DNA from: CAWIXB01 sp963839955
GTDB lineage: Bacteria; Actinomycetota; Actinomycetes; JACCUZ01
Assembly (NCBI GenBank): GCA_963839955.1
Contig: CAWIXB010000001.1
Location: 3,038,001-3,102,000 of the forward strand
DNA length: 64,000 nt
Direction: 5' to 3'
Part shown: piece by piece, positions 8,132-15,814 of the stretch
Position numbering within the stretch: position 1 is the first letter of the stretch
How the letters are laid out: the number at the start of each line of letters is the position of its first letter
Translations under genes and position numbers: made by a program
The notes under the pieces: generated by a model
Database searches by the model: none
Seen by the model: only the letters and a program-made list of their open reading frames with translations
What the model was told of the DNA's origin: nothing

Positions 8132-8184
8132 TATTCCACGGCGCGGGCAATGCCGGTCAGGTTCGGTGCAATCCCTTTGCCCGC

Positions 8185-8196
8185 TAGGGTCGCGCC
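8185..8196 (+). promoter_or_regulatory. Candidate leaderless promoter of punA
   Basis: TAGGGT at 8185-8190 is 6 nt before GTG 8197, and no Shine-Dalgarno is present. This fits transcription starting at the G of the start codon. Confidence 0.5.
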
Positions 8197-8994
8197 GTGA
8201 CAGAGGACCCCTACGCGCTCGCCAGCGAGGCCGCGCGGGTATTGCGCACTGCCACCGGCGTGGACCGACACCGGGTAGCGCTCGTGATGGGTTCGGGGTG
8301 GGTCCCGGCCGCAGAGATGCTCGGCTCGACGCGCGCCGAGCTCCCCGTCACCGATTTGCCGGGCTTCCACGCGGCGGCGGTGGAGGGACATGCCGGGACG
8401 TTGCGTTCGGTCGACATGGGCGGGAGCAACGCTCTCGTCTTCCTCGGCCGGACCCACCTCTACGAAGGGCTGGGGGTCGCCTCCGTCGTCCACGGCGTCC
8501 GCACCGCGGTGGCGGCCGGCTGCGAGGTCATCGTCCTCACCAACGGCTGCGGCGGACTGCGCCCGACCTTCTCCCCCGGCCAGCCGGTGCTCATCAGCGA
8601 CCACATCAACCTGACCGGGCTGTCACCGCTCGTGGGCGCACGCTTCGTCGACCTCACCGACCTCTACGCCAAACGGCTGCGCACGCTGTGCACCGAGGTC
8701 GACCCGTCGCTGGAGGAGGGCGTCTACGTGCAGATGCCCGGGCCGCACTACGAGACGCCCGCCGAGGTCGGCATGGTGCGGGCGATCGGCGGTGATTTGG
8801 TCGGCATGTCGACGACGCTGGAGGCCATCGCGGCACGCGAGGCCGGCGCCGAGGTGCTGGGCATCTCCCTGGTCACGAACCTGGCCGCGGGCATGACCGG
8901 AGAGGCGCTCGACCACGAGGAGGTGCTCGAGGCCGGCCGCGCAGCCGCGACTCGCATGGGTGAGCTGCTCTCCCAGGTGACGAGCCGCCTGTGA
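8197..8994 (+). CDS. punA: Purine-nucleoside phosphorylase, trimeric type
   Basis: 265 residues of the low-molecular-mass trimeric PNP family, which splits inosine, guanosine and their deoxy forms with phosphate into base and (deoxy)ribose 1-phosphate. Seen are the phosphate-binding start VALVMGSGWV, GHAGTLRSV, LTNGCGGLRP, the base-binding VQMPGPHYETPAEVGMVRAI and DLVGMSTTLEAIAAREAG with the conserved Met-Ser. Length is normal. It overlaps the downstream phosphomutase by 4 bp (GTGA), so the two are translationally coupled, and the products fit: ribose 1-phosphate made here can be isomerised by the next enzyme. Called deoD or punA in other actinobacteria. Confidence 0.95.
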   Translation: MTEDPYALASEAARVLRTATGVDRHRVALVMGSGWVPAAEMLGSTRAELPVTDLPGFHAAAVEGHAGTLRSVDMGGSNALVFLGRTHLYEGLGVASVVHGVRTAVAAGCEVIVLTNGCGGLRPTFSPGQPVLISDHINLTGLSPLVGARFVDLTDLYAKRLRTLCTEVDPSLEEGVYVQMPGPHYETPAEVGMVRAIGGDLVGMSTTLEAIAAREAGAEVLGISLVTNLAAGMTGEALDHEEVLEAGRAAATRMGELLSQVTSRL

Positions 8995-10667
8995 GCACCC
9001 ACCACGAGCACCGCGAGAGCGCGGACACGGTCGACGGCTTCGAGCTGGCCCGCACCTGGCTGGCCGAGGACCCAGACCCCGACACCCGCGCCGAGCTGCA
9101 GGCGCTGCTCGACGCAGGTGACGCCGAGGGCATCGCCGACCGCTTCAGCGGCCGGCTCGAGTTCGGGACGGCGGGTCTGCGGGGCGCGCTCGGCGCCGGC
9201 CCGAACCGCATGAACCGCGTCGTCGTCATGCGGGCGGCCGCGGGGCTCGCCGCCTACCTGCGCGCCCACGGCGGTACGTCGGTAGTGATCGGCTACGACG
9301 CGCGCCACAAGTCCGACGTGTTCGCGCGCGACACGGCCGAGGTGATGCGCGGGGCCGGTTTGCGCGCGTCGGTCCTGCCGCGCCCGCTGCCGACCCCGGT
9401 GCTCGCGTTCGCCATCCGACATCTCGGTGCGGACGCGGGAGTGATGGTGACCGCGTCGCACAACCCGCCGCAGGACAACGGCTACAAGGTCTACCTGGCC
9501 GACGGGTCGCAGATCGTCGCGCCGGCCGATGCAGAGATCTCGGCCGAGATCGACAGCGTCGGTCCCCTTGCCACGATCGCCCGCGGCGACGGCTGGGAGA
9601 CCTTCGGCGAGGAGGTGCTCGACGCCTACCTCGACCGCGTCGCCGGTTTGGTCGACCCGGCCTCGCCCCGCGACCTGCGACTGGTCTACACACCGCTGCA
9701 CGGGGTCGGTCGTGACGTCGTGCTGAGCGCGTTCGAGCGCGCCGGCTTCGCGGCGCCCTACGTCGTGCCCGAGCAAGGCGACCCGGACCCGGAGTTCCGC
9801 ACGGTCGCGTTCCCCAACCCCGAGGAGCCGGGCGCGATCGACCTGGCCCTGGCCGCCGCCGGCGACGCGGACCTGGTGCTGGCCAACGACCCCGACGCCG
9901 ACCGCTGCGCAGTCGCGGTACGAGACGCGCAGGCCACTGCCGGCTGGCGGATGCTGCGCGGCGACGAGGTGGGTGCGCTGCTCGCCAGCCACCTGGTACG
10001 CCGACACCCGGGCGCCACCGGCACGTTCGCCGCGTCGATCGTGTCGTCGTCCCTGCTGGGGCGCATCGCCGCGGCGCACGGCCTCGGCTACGAGGAGACC
10101 CTCACCGGCTTCAAATGGATCTCCCGGGTCGACGGGCTGCGTTACGGCTACGAGGAGGCCCTCGGCTACTGCGTCGACCCGGACGCGGTCCGCGACAAGG
10201 ACGGCGTCTCGGCCGCCCTGCTCGTCGCGGAGCTCGCGGCGATGCTCAAGGCCGAGGGTCGCGCCCTGACCGACGAGCTCGACGACCTGGCGCGTGAGCA
10301 CGGCTTGCACGCCACCGACCAGCTCTCGGTGCGCCTCGACGACCTGGCAGACATCGAGGCGGCCATGGCGCGACTGCGCGCGACGCCGCCGACGTCGCTC
10401 GGCGGGCGCGCGATCGTCGCGGCGGAGGACCTCGCGGCCGGTGTCGGCGGACTGCCGCCCACCGATGGGCTGCGCTACCGGCTCGCCGGTGACGGCCGCG
10501 TGGTCGTGCGACCGTCGGGTACCGAGCCCAAGGTGAAGTGCTACCTCGAGGTCGTCGTCGGCGTGAGCGACGGCGACGTCGCGGCCGCCAGGCGCACGGC
10601 CGAGGCGGCGCTGGACGCCATCAAGCGCGACCTTGCTGCTGCTGCGGGGCTGGACGCGCCGGCCTGA
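8991..10667 (+). CDS. pmmB: Phosphohexomutase-superfamily enzyme (PmmB-like; probable phosphopentomutase role)
   Basis: 558 residues of the alpha-D-phosphohexomutase superfamily. Domain 1 has the phosphoserine loop VMVTASHNPPQDNGYK, domain 2 the metal loop ANDPDADRCAVAV, domain 3 the sugar-binding GDEVGALLASH and ETLTGFKWI with EEALGYCVDPDAVRDKDG, and domain 4 the phosphate loop VRPSGTEPKVKCYLEV. All catalytic elements look intact. The length and N-terminal FGTAGLRG resemble the PGM2/PmmB group and not the ~450-residue ManB/GlmM group. GTG 8991 overlaps punA by 4 bp. Because it is coupled to a nucleoside phosphorylase and close to deoC, phosphopentomutase activity (ribose and deoxyribose 1-phosphate to 5-phosphate) is the best inference; phosphomannomutase is the traditional label. 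Confidence 0.9.
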   Translation: MSTHHEHRESADTVDGFELARTWLAEDPDPDTRAELQALLDAGDAEGIADRFSGRLEFGTAGLRGALGAGPNRMNRVVVMRAAAGLAAYLRAHGGTSVVIGYDARHKSDVFARDTAEVMRGAGLRASVLPRPLPTPVLAFAIRHLGADAGVMVTASHNPPQDNGYKVYLADGSQIVAPADAEISAEIDSVGPLATIARGDGWETFGEEVLDAYLDRVAGLVDPASPRDLRLVYTPLHGVGRDVVLSAFERAGFAAPYVVPEQGDPDPEFRTVAFPNPEEPGAIDLALAAAGDADLVLANDPDADRCAVAVRDAQATAGWRMLRGDEVGALLASHLVRRHPGATGTFAASIVSSSLLGRIAAAHGLGYEETLTGFKWISRVDGLRYGYEEALGYCVDPDAVRDKDGVSAALLVAELAAMLKAEGRALTDELDDLAREHGLHATDQLSVRLDDLADIEAAMARLRATPPTSLGGRAIVAAEDLAAGVGGLPPTDGLRYRLAGDGRVVVRPSGTEPKVKCYLEVVVGVSDGDVAAARRTAEAALDAIKRDLAAAAGLDAPA

Positions 10668-10670
10668 CCG

Positions 10671-10711
10671 GAGCAGGTCCGTGATCCGAGCAGGTCAGAT
10701 CCGAACAAGTC
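10671..10711. repeat. Three short direct repeats in convergent spacer
   Basis: GAGCAGGTC at 10671-10679 and 10688-10696, and a variant GAACAAGTC at 10703-10711, fill the 42-bp gap between the convergent phosphomutase and PH-domain genes. They do not form a good hairpin. Possibly remnants of local duplication; no function is assigned. Confidence 0.4.
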
Positions 10712-11330
10712 AGAGCGCGATGGCCAGCACCATCGCCAACGCGGTGCCGGCAAGCAGCGCGACGACCGGCCAGACGACCCGCACTTCGACGTCACCCGCC
10801 GACGGCGGCAGGTCGACCCGCTCCAGGGCCCGCTGACGCATCCAGCGCAGGTTCTCGCGTACGACGTCGAAGGTACTTTTGCCCCTGCTCGACCCAGGTG
10901 CTCCTGGTGGACCCTCGGGTGCTGCGCTCTCGCGGCCGGCGGAGCGTCGGGCGCGCAACGCCTGGCCCAGCGGGCTGCCCGACGAGACCGCCCAGCTCGG
11001 GTACCGCCGGCCGTCCGGCGTCTCGATCACCAACGACCAGGCCGAGCCGACGTGGTCGACGAGCGGCCACGGGATGAACACGTCGCGGACGACGTTGCGC
11101 AGCACGACACCGTCCACCGTCGCAACCACCGCGGGACGATGCGCGAGCGTGTAGGTCACGGCCGTGACGAACGTGATCACGGCAAGGCCGACGACCACCG
11201 CCCGGCCGTCACCGCGAAGCAGCAGGTCGACCGCTCCCACTGCCGCCAGGACGTACCAGGTGTAGGCAAGGATCCTGGCCGACGTCGGCCGGAAGACGAC
11301 GTCCTCACTGGGGTCCTGCACCCGGATCAC
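10710..11330 (-). CDS. PH-domain (bPH-like) membrane protein
   Basis: About 206 residues. Two N-terminal transmembrane helices (ILAYTWYVLAAVGAVDLLL and VVVGLAVITFVTAVTYTLA) precede a small domain with VDGVVLRNVVRDVFIPW, typical of bacterial PH-like domains found in actinobacterial membrane proteins. A linker rich in Gly/Ser/Pro and a charged helix follow, then a final transmembrane helix (VVWPVVALLAGTALAMVLAIAL). Start is uncertain: GTG 11330 is chosen because the encoded VIRVQDPSEDVVF resembles family N-termini and CATGAT lies 6 nt upstream; GTG 11348 would add six residues. Divergent from deoC. Role unknown. Confidence 0.75.
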   Translation of the reverse strand: MIRVQDPSEDVVFRPTSARILAYTWYVLAAVGAVDLLLRGDGRAVVVGLAVITFVTAVTYTLAHRPAVVATVDGVVLRNVVRDVFIPWPLVDHVGSAWSLVIETPDGRRYPSWAVSSGSPLGQALRARRSAGRESAAPEGPPGAPGSSRGKSTFDVVRENLRWMRQRALERVDLPPSAGDVEVRVVWPVVALLAGTALAMVLAIAL

Positions 11331-11370
11331 GCAGGCATCATGCCCCACCGGGCGACCGGCGTGCCGGGGC

Positions 11371-11382
11371 TAGACTCGCCAG
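11371..11382 (+). promoter_or_regulatory. Candidate leaderless promoter of deoC
   Basis: TAGACT at 11371-11376 lies 6 nt before GTG 11383. The preceding bases lack a clear Shine-Dalgarno, consistent with leaderless expression. Confidence 0.5.
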
Positions 11383-12342
11383 GTGACCACGACCGCGCCC
11401 CTGCCGACCGGGCGTACGACGGAGATCACCGCGTCCGACGCCTCGCTGCGCGGCTTTCTCCATGGCCTGCCCGGTGTCGACCAGGTCGGCGCCGAGGCGC
11501 GAGCCGCCACTCTGGCCACCCGATCGATCAAGACGACGGCCAAGTCCTGGGCGATCGACCTCGCGATCCAGATGATCGACCTGACCACGCTCGAGGGACA
11601 GGACACCCCGGGCAAGGTCCGGGCCCTGTGCGCCAAGGCCCGCCGGCCGGACCCCAGCCAGCCCGACACACCTCACGTGGCGGCGATCTGCGTCTACCCC
11701 GACATGGTCCCTGTCGCCGTCGAGGCGCTGCGCGGCTCGGGCGTGCACATCGCCAGCGTCGCCACGGCGTTCCCCAGCGGTCGCGCGAGCATGCCGATCA
11801 AACTCGCCGACACCAAGGACGCCGTCGCCGCCGGTGCCGACGAGATCGACATGGTGATCGACCGCGGCGCGTTCCTCGCCGGCCGCTACCTCGATGTCCA
11901 CGACGAGATCGTGGCCATCAAGGAGGTCTGCGGCGACGCGCACCTCAAGGTGATCCTGGAGACCGGCGAGCTCTCGACCTACGACAACGTGCGACGTGCG
12001 TCGTGGCTGGCGATGCTCGCGGGCGCCGACTTCATCAAGACCTCCACCGGAAAGGTCGCACCGGCAGCGACACTGCCGGTCACGCTCGTGATGCTGGAGG
12101 CGGTGCGCGACTTCCGTGACGCGACCGGCCGCCAGATCGGCGTCAAGCCCGCGGGCGGCATCCGCACCACCAAGGACGCTGTGCGCTACCTCGTGCTCGT
12201 CAACGAGACGGTCGGCGACGACTGGCTCGACCCCGACTGGTTCCGATTCGGCGCGTCCAGCCTGCTCAACGACCTGCTGATGCAGCGCACGAAGATCGCC
12301 ACCGGCCGCTACTCCGGCCCCGACTACTTCACTCTCGATTGA
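11383..12342 (+). CDS. deoC: Deoxyribose-phosphate aldolase
   Basis: 319 residues of the class I DERA family, cleaving 2-deoxyribose 5-phosphate into glyceraldehyde 3-phosphate and acetaldehyde. The TIM-barrel strands are recognisable: VAAICVYP, ASVATAFPSG, AGADEIDMVID, LKVILETGEL, the Schiff-base lysine in DFIKTSTGK, and the final VKPAGGIRT. The protein is longer than E. coli DeoC (about 259) because of an N-terminal extension of ~45 residues, usual in actinobacteria. It starts a same-strand run: an aldehyde dehydrogenase 16 bp later, a truncated dehydrogenase overlapping by 8 bp, and an unknown gene 3 bp further. The acetaldehyde made here is the obvious substrate for the dehydrogenase. Confidence 0.95.
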   Translation: MTTTAPLPTGRTTEITASDASLRGFLHGLPGVDQVGAEARAATLATRSIKTTAKSWAIDLAIQMIDLTTLEGQDTPGKVRALCAKARRPDPSQPDTPHVAAICVYPDMVPVAVEALRGSGVHIASVATAFPSGRASMPIKLADTKDAVAAGADEIDMVIDRGAFLAGRYLDVHDEIVAIKEVCGDAHLKVILETGELSTYDNVRRASWLAMLAGADFIKTSTGKVAPAATLPVTLVMLEAVRDFRDATGRQIGVKPAGGIRTTKDAVRYLVLVNETVGDDWLDPDWFRFGASSLLNDLLMQRTKIATGRYSGPDYFTLD

Positions 12343-12358
12343 CAGGCCCGAGGTTCCG

Positions 12359-13822
12359 TTGACTCCTAAGAAGTTCGAGTACGCCCCCGCCCCCGAGTCG
12401 CGGGCGATCGTCGACCTGTCGCCGTCCTACGGTCTGTTCATCAACGGCGAGTTCGTCGATACCGCCGACGGGCGCTTCTTCAAGACAGTGAGCCCGTCGA
12501 CCGAGGAGGTGCTCGCCGAGGTCACCGAGGCAGGGCCGACCGACGTCGACCGGGCCGTCGCGGCAGCGCGCACGGCGTACGACAAGACGTGGTCGAAGAT
12601 GCCCGGCCGCGAGCGGAGCAAGTACCTCTACCGCATCGCCCGCATCCTGCAGGAGCGCGCCCGCGAGCTCGCCGTGCTCGAGTCGCTCGACAACGGCAAG
12701 CCGATCCGCGAGTCGCGTGACGTCGACGTGCCGCTGGTAGCGGCGTGGTTCTTCTACTACGCGGGGTGGGCCGACAAGCTCGACCATGCCGGGTACGGTC
12801 CCGACCCGCGCGCGCTCGGCGTCGCCGGTCAGGTCATCCCGTGGAACTTCCCGCTGCTGATGCTGTCGTGGAAGATCGCGCCCGCCCTCGCGGCCGGCAA
12901 CACCGTGGTGCTCAAGCCCGCCGAGACGACGCCGTTGACCGCGCTGCTCTTCGCCGAGATCTGCCAGCAGGCCGACCTGCCTCCGGGTGTCGTGAACATC
13001 CTCACCGGCGCCGGCGACACCGGACGCGTGCTGGTCAACCACGAGGGTGTCGACAAGGTCGCGTTCACCGGCTCGACCGAGGTCGGCAAGATGATCGCCC
13101 GCTCGACCGCGGGCTCGAAGAAGAAGGTGACGCTCGAGCTGGGTGGCAAGGCCGCCAACATCGTGTTCGACGACGCACCCGTCGACCAGGCGGTCGAGGG
13201 CATCGTCAACGGCATCTTCTTCAACCAGGGTCACGTCTGCTGCGCCGGGTCGCGGCTGCTCGTGCAGGAGAGCGCCTACGACGAGGTGATCGGCTCGCTC
13301 AAGCGACGCCTCGGCACGCTGCGCATCGGCGACCCGCTCGACAAGAACACCGACATCGGCGCCATCAACTCGTCCGAGCAGCTCACCCGCATCCGCGAGC
13401 TCTCCGACGTCGGTGAGGCGGAGGGTGCCGAGCGGTGGTCACCGCCGTGCGACCTGCCGGACAAGGGCTTCTGGTTCCCGCCGACCCTGTTCACCGGCGT
13501 CTCGCAGGCACACCGCATCGCGCGCGAGGAGATCTTCGGTCCGGTGCTGTCCGTGCTGACGTTCCGCACCCCGGCTGAGGCGGTCGAGAAGGCCAACAAC
13601 ACGCCGTACGGACTGTCCGCGGGTGTCTGGACCGACAAGGGCTCGCGCATACTCTGGATGGCCAACCAGCTGCGCGCAGGTGTGGTGTGGGCCAACACGT
13701 TCAACAAGTTCGACCCCTCGTCACCGTTCGGTGGCTACAAGGAGTCCGGCTACGGCCGCGAGGGCGGCCGGCACGGGCTGGAGGCCTACCTCGACACGGG
13801 CAGCAGGGGGCGCGATGTCTGA
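12359..13822 (+). CDS. Aldehyde dehydrogenase (NAD-dependent)
   Basis: 487 residues, full-length ALDH superfamily. Seen are IPWNFPLLMLSWKIAPALAA with catalytic Asn, VVLKPAE with the cofactor Lys, FTGSTEVG, VTLELGGKAANIV with the general-base Glu, and GHVCCAGSR with the catalytic Cys at residue 294. The C-terminal region contains EEIFGPVLSV and FGGYKESGYGREGG. TTG 12359 is the likely start, with GAGG just upstream. Position directly after deoC points to oxidation of acetaldehyde from deoxyribose catabolism; no CoA-acylating signature was recognised, so acetate is the more likely product. The last 8 bp overlap the next gene, implying coupled translation with a truncated homologue. Confidence 0.93.
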   Translation: MTPKKFEYAPAPESRAIVDLSPSYGLFINGEFVDTADGRFFKTVSPSTEEVLAEVTEAGPTDVDRAVAAARTAYDKTWSKMPGRERSKYLYRIARILQERARELAVLESLDNGKPIRESRDVDVPLVAAWFFYYAGWADKLDHAGYGPDPRALGVAGQVIPWNFPLLMLSWKIAPALAAGNTVVLKPAETTPLTALLFAEICQQADLPPGVVNILTGAGDTGRVLVNHEGVDKVAFTGSTEVGKMIARSTAGSKKKVTLELGGKAANIVFDDAPVDQAVEGIVNGIFFNQGHVCCAGSRLLVQESAYDEVIGSLKRRLGTLRIGDPLDKNTDIGAINSSEQLTRIRELSDVGEAEGAERWSPPCDLPDKGFWFPPTLFTGVSQAHRIAREEIFGPVLSVLTFRTPAEAVEKANNTPYGLSAGVWTDKGSRILWMANQLRAGVVWANTFNKFDPSSPFGGYKESGYGREGGRHGLEAYLDTGSRGRDV

Positions 13823-14675
13823 CCGGGTTGCGGTGCGCAAGACCTACAAGCTCTACATCGGTGGGAAGTTTCCGCGCTCGGAATCGGGTCGCTCCTACCA
13901 GGTGACCGACAGCAAGGGACGCTTTCTCGCCAACGCGGCGATGGCCTCGCGCAAGGACGCGCGCGACGCGGTCGTCGCGGCCCGCAAGGCGTTCCCGGGC
14001 TGGTCCTCCGCGACGGCGTACAACCGGGGGCAGGTGCTCTACCGCGTCGCCGAGCTCCTCGAGGGACGGCGCGCTCAGTTCGTCGAGGAGATCGGGGCCG
14101 GCGAGGGGCTCTCGGGCCGCAAGTCCGAGGCTGTGGTCGACGCGGCCATCGACCGCTGGGTCTGGTACGCCGGGTGGTCGGACAAGATCGCCCAGGTGCA
14201 CGGGTCGGCCAACCCGGTCGCCGGCCCGTACTTCGACTTCTCCACTCCCGAGCCGACCGGCATCGTCGCCGTCATCGCGCCGCAGGACTCGAGCCTGCTC
14301 GGCCTGGTCTCCGTCATTGCGCCGGCGATCGTCACGGGCAACACGGTGATCGCACTGGCGAGCGAGGCAGCACCGCTGCCGGCGATCACCCTGTCCGAGG
14401 TGCTCGCGACCTCCGACGTGCCGGGCGGCGTCGTCAACGTGCTCACCGGGCGCACCGCCGAGGTCGCACCGTGGCTCGCGTCGCACATGGACGTCAACGC
14501 GATCGACCTGGTCGGTGCACCGGCCGGCGCCCTCACCGATCTCGAGGTCGCGGCGGCTGACAATCTCAAGCGGGTGCTCCGGCCGGTCAGCACCGACTGG
14601 GCCGAGACGCCGGGGCTGGAGCGGCTGCTCGGCCACCTCGAGACCAAGACGGTCTGGCACCCGATCGGCGTCTGA
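13815..14675 (+). CDS. Truncated aldehyde-dehydrogenase homologue, probably non-catalytic
   Basis: 286 residues aligning by eye with the N-terminal NAD-binding half of ALDH and stopping where the catalytic domain should begin. The N-terminus YKLYIGGKFPRSESGRSYQV and the helix RWVWYAGWSDKIAQVHG are family-like, as is PGGVVNVLTG. Key residues are replaced: the IPWNF loop reads IAPQDSS, so the catalytic Asn is lost, and the cofactor Lys motif reads VIALASE. No catalytic Cys or Glu is present. The frame is clean with an ATG overlapping the full-length ALDH by 8 bp and a normal stop, so it looks like a maintained gene and not decay. A partner or regulatory subunit of the upstream enzyme is inferred. 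Confidence 0.85.
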   Translation: MSDRVAVRKTYKLYIGGKFPRSESGRSYQVTDSKGRFLANAAMASRKDARDAVVAARKAFPGWSSATAYNRGQVLYRVAELLEGRRAQFVEEIGAGEGLSGRKSEAVVDAAIDRWVWYAGWSDKIAQVHGSANPVAGPYFDFSTPEPTGIVAVIAPQDSSLLGLVSVIAPAIVTGNTVIALASEAAPLPAITLSEVLATSDVPGGVVNVLTGRTAEVAPWLASHMDVNAIDLVGAPAGALTDLEVAAADNLKRVLRPVSTDWAETPGLERLLGHLETKTVWHPIGV

Positions 14676-14678
14676 GCC

Positions 14679-15785
14679 GTGCCGGCGATCGTCCCCGTCG
14701 AGCTGACGCTGCCCTCGGGCCGGTGGTACACGCTCTACCAGCGTGACTGGGACGACGCCGACGACGACTCCCGCGCCTTCCTGGGCACCGATGACCAGGT
14801 GATCGCCTTCGCCAGCCCGGACGAGTTGTCGTCGTACGCCGGGTCCGACGCGGCCCGCGACGGGCACCACCTGGTCGACAGCGCGCTGTGGCCCGATGTG
14901 CGGCACCGGAACGCCCGCGACTTCACTCCCGCTGACGGGGACCGCCACGATCTCCTGGACGGCCGCCGCGAGCGCGAGGTGCTCGCCGAGCTCTGCGAGT
15001 TCCTCGGTCTCGAGCCGCCCTACGACTGGCTCCGGGAGTCGATCCCGCTGCCGGGCAGCGTGACGGGGGTGCCGTCCTGGATCGGCGGTCCGGGGCCGAA
15101 CGTCCCCGACCCCTGGGCGTGGGCGCTGGCCGCGGTCGACCGCAGGGTGGGGCCACCGGTTCCCGCACGCCAAGGGACCGGCTGCGACGCCCACGGGGCC
15201 GCCCAGTTCGCCACGCCCGTCGAGACTGTCGCGCCGGGCGTTGAGGTGCGCTGGCTCGGGCTCGCCGGTGTGGGCGCCACGACCCTGTTCTGGCACGGCG
15301 ACGACGGCGAGGTCCGCTGTCTCGGCCAGCCGGGTGAGTTGCTCGCGGCACCGTCGCAGGAGGCGCTGCGCGCCTACCTCGCCGATGCTGATGACACCGT
15401 CCTCGGCCAGGAGCCGTGGGCGCCGCTGCGTGGCCGCGACGACCTCGACCTGGAGCCTTACGAGGACAGCGTGGTCGACCTCGACGAGGCCGCGGACGCG
15501 ATCAGCGCGACGATGACCAGCCAGGACGCCGAGACCCTGCTGGCGGGCTGGGCCGTGATGCATGAGGTGGCCGACTGGACCGGCGCGGACGACGTGCTCG
15601 CGGCGCTCGGCGAGGACGCCCGGCTCGGCCGGTTCCTGGTCCGCGACGTGCTCGACATGACGCCAGGCTCCGGTGCGGCGCGCCGGCGCCTGGCCGACAC
15701 CGACCTCGACGAGGTGGCCGAGTCGTGGCGGCGCTGTCTCACGTCGCTGGCGGAGCGGGTGGTGTGGATCGACGGGGGCGACTAG
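14679..15785 (+). CDS. Conserved-looking protein of unknown function
   Basis: 368 residues, acidic, with no signal peptide or membrane helix. Not recognised. The N-terminal half reads like a small beta-rich domain (LPSGRWYTLYQRDWDD, DQVIAFASPDELSSYAG); the middle has WAWALAAVDRRVGPP and a segment VRWLGLAGVGATTLFWHGDDG; the C-terminal third is helical (DAISATMTSQDAETLLAGW, VADWTGADDVLAALGE, DTDLDEVAESWRRCLTSLAE). GTG 14679 starts 3 bp after the truncated ALDH stop, so it probably belongs to the deoC transcript. That position is the only functional clue. A separate promoter then serves the next gene. Confidence 0.8.
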   Translation: MPAIVPVELTLPSGRWYTLYQRDWDDADDDSRAFLGTDDQVIAFASPDELSSYAGSDAARDGHHLVDSALWPDVRHRNARDFTPADGDRHDLLDGRREREVLAELCEFLGLEPPYDWLRESIPLPGSVTGVPSWIGGPGPNVPDPWAWALAAVDRRVGPPVPARQGTGCDAHGAAQFATPVETVAPGVEVRWLGLAGVGATTLFWHGDDGEVRCLGQPGELLAAPSQEALRAYLADADDTVLGQEPWAPLRGRDDLDLEPYEDSVVDLDEAADAISATMTSQDAETLLAGWAVMHEVADWTGADDVLAALGEDARLGRFLVRDVLDMTPGSGAARRRLADTDLDEVAESWRRCLTSLAERVVWIDGGD

Positions 15786-15802
15786 CACCTGCCCCCGGGG
15801 GG

Positions 15803-15814
15803 TACGGTGCCGAT
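15803..15814 (+). promoter_or_regulatory. Candidate leaderless promoter
   Basis: TACGGT at 15803-15808 lies 6 nt before ATG 15815; no Shine-Dalgarno. Fits leaderless expression of the secreted glycosidase-like protein. Confidence 0.45.

Noticed and set aside
12359..14675. Bacterial microcompartment locus suggested by ALDH next to an aldolase
   Set aside because: No shell-protein genes (BMC-H, BMC-P) or encapsulation peptides are present nearby.
13815..14675. Truncated ALDH as a pseudogene
   Set aside because: No internal stop or frameshift, a translationally coupled ATG and a clean stop; loss of catalytic residues alone suggests a maintained pseudoenzyme.
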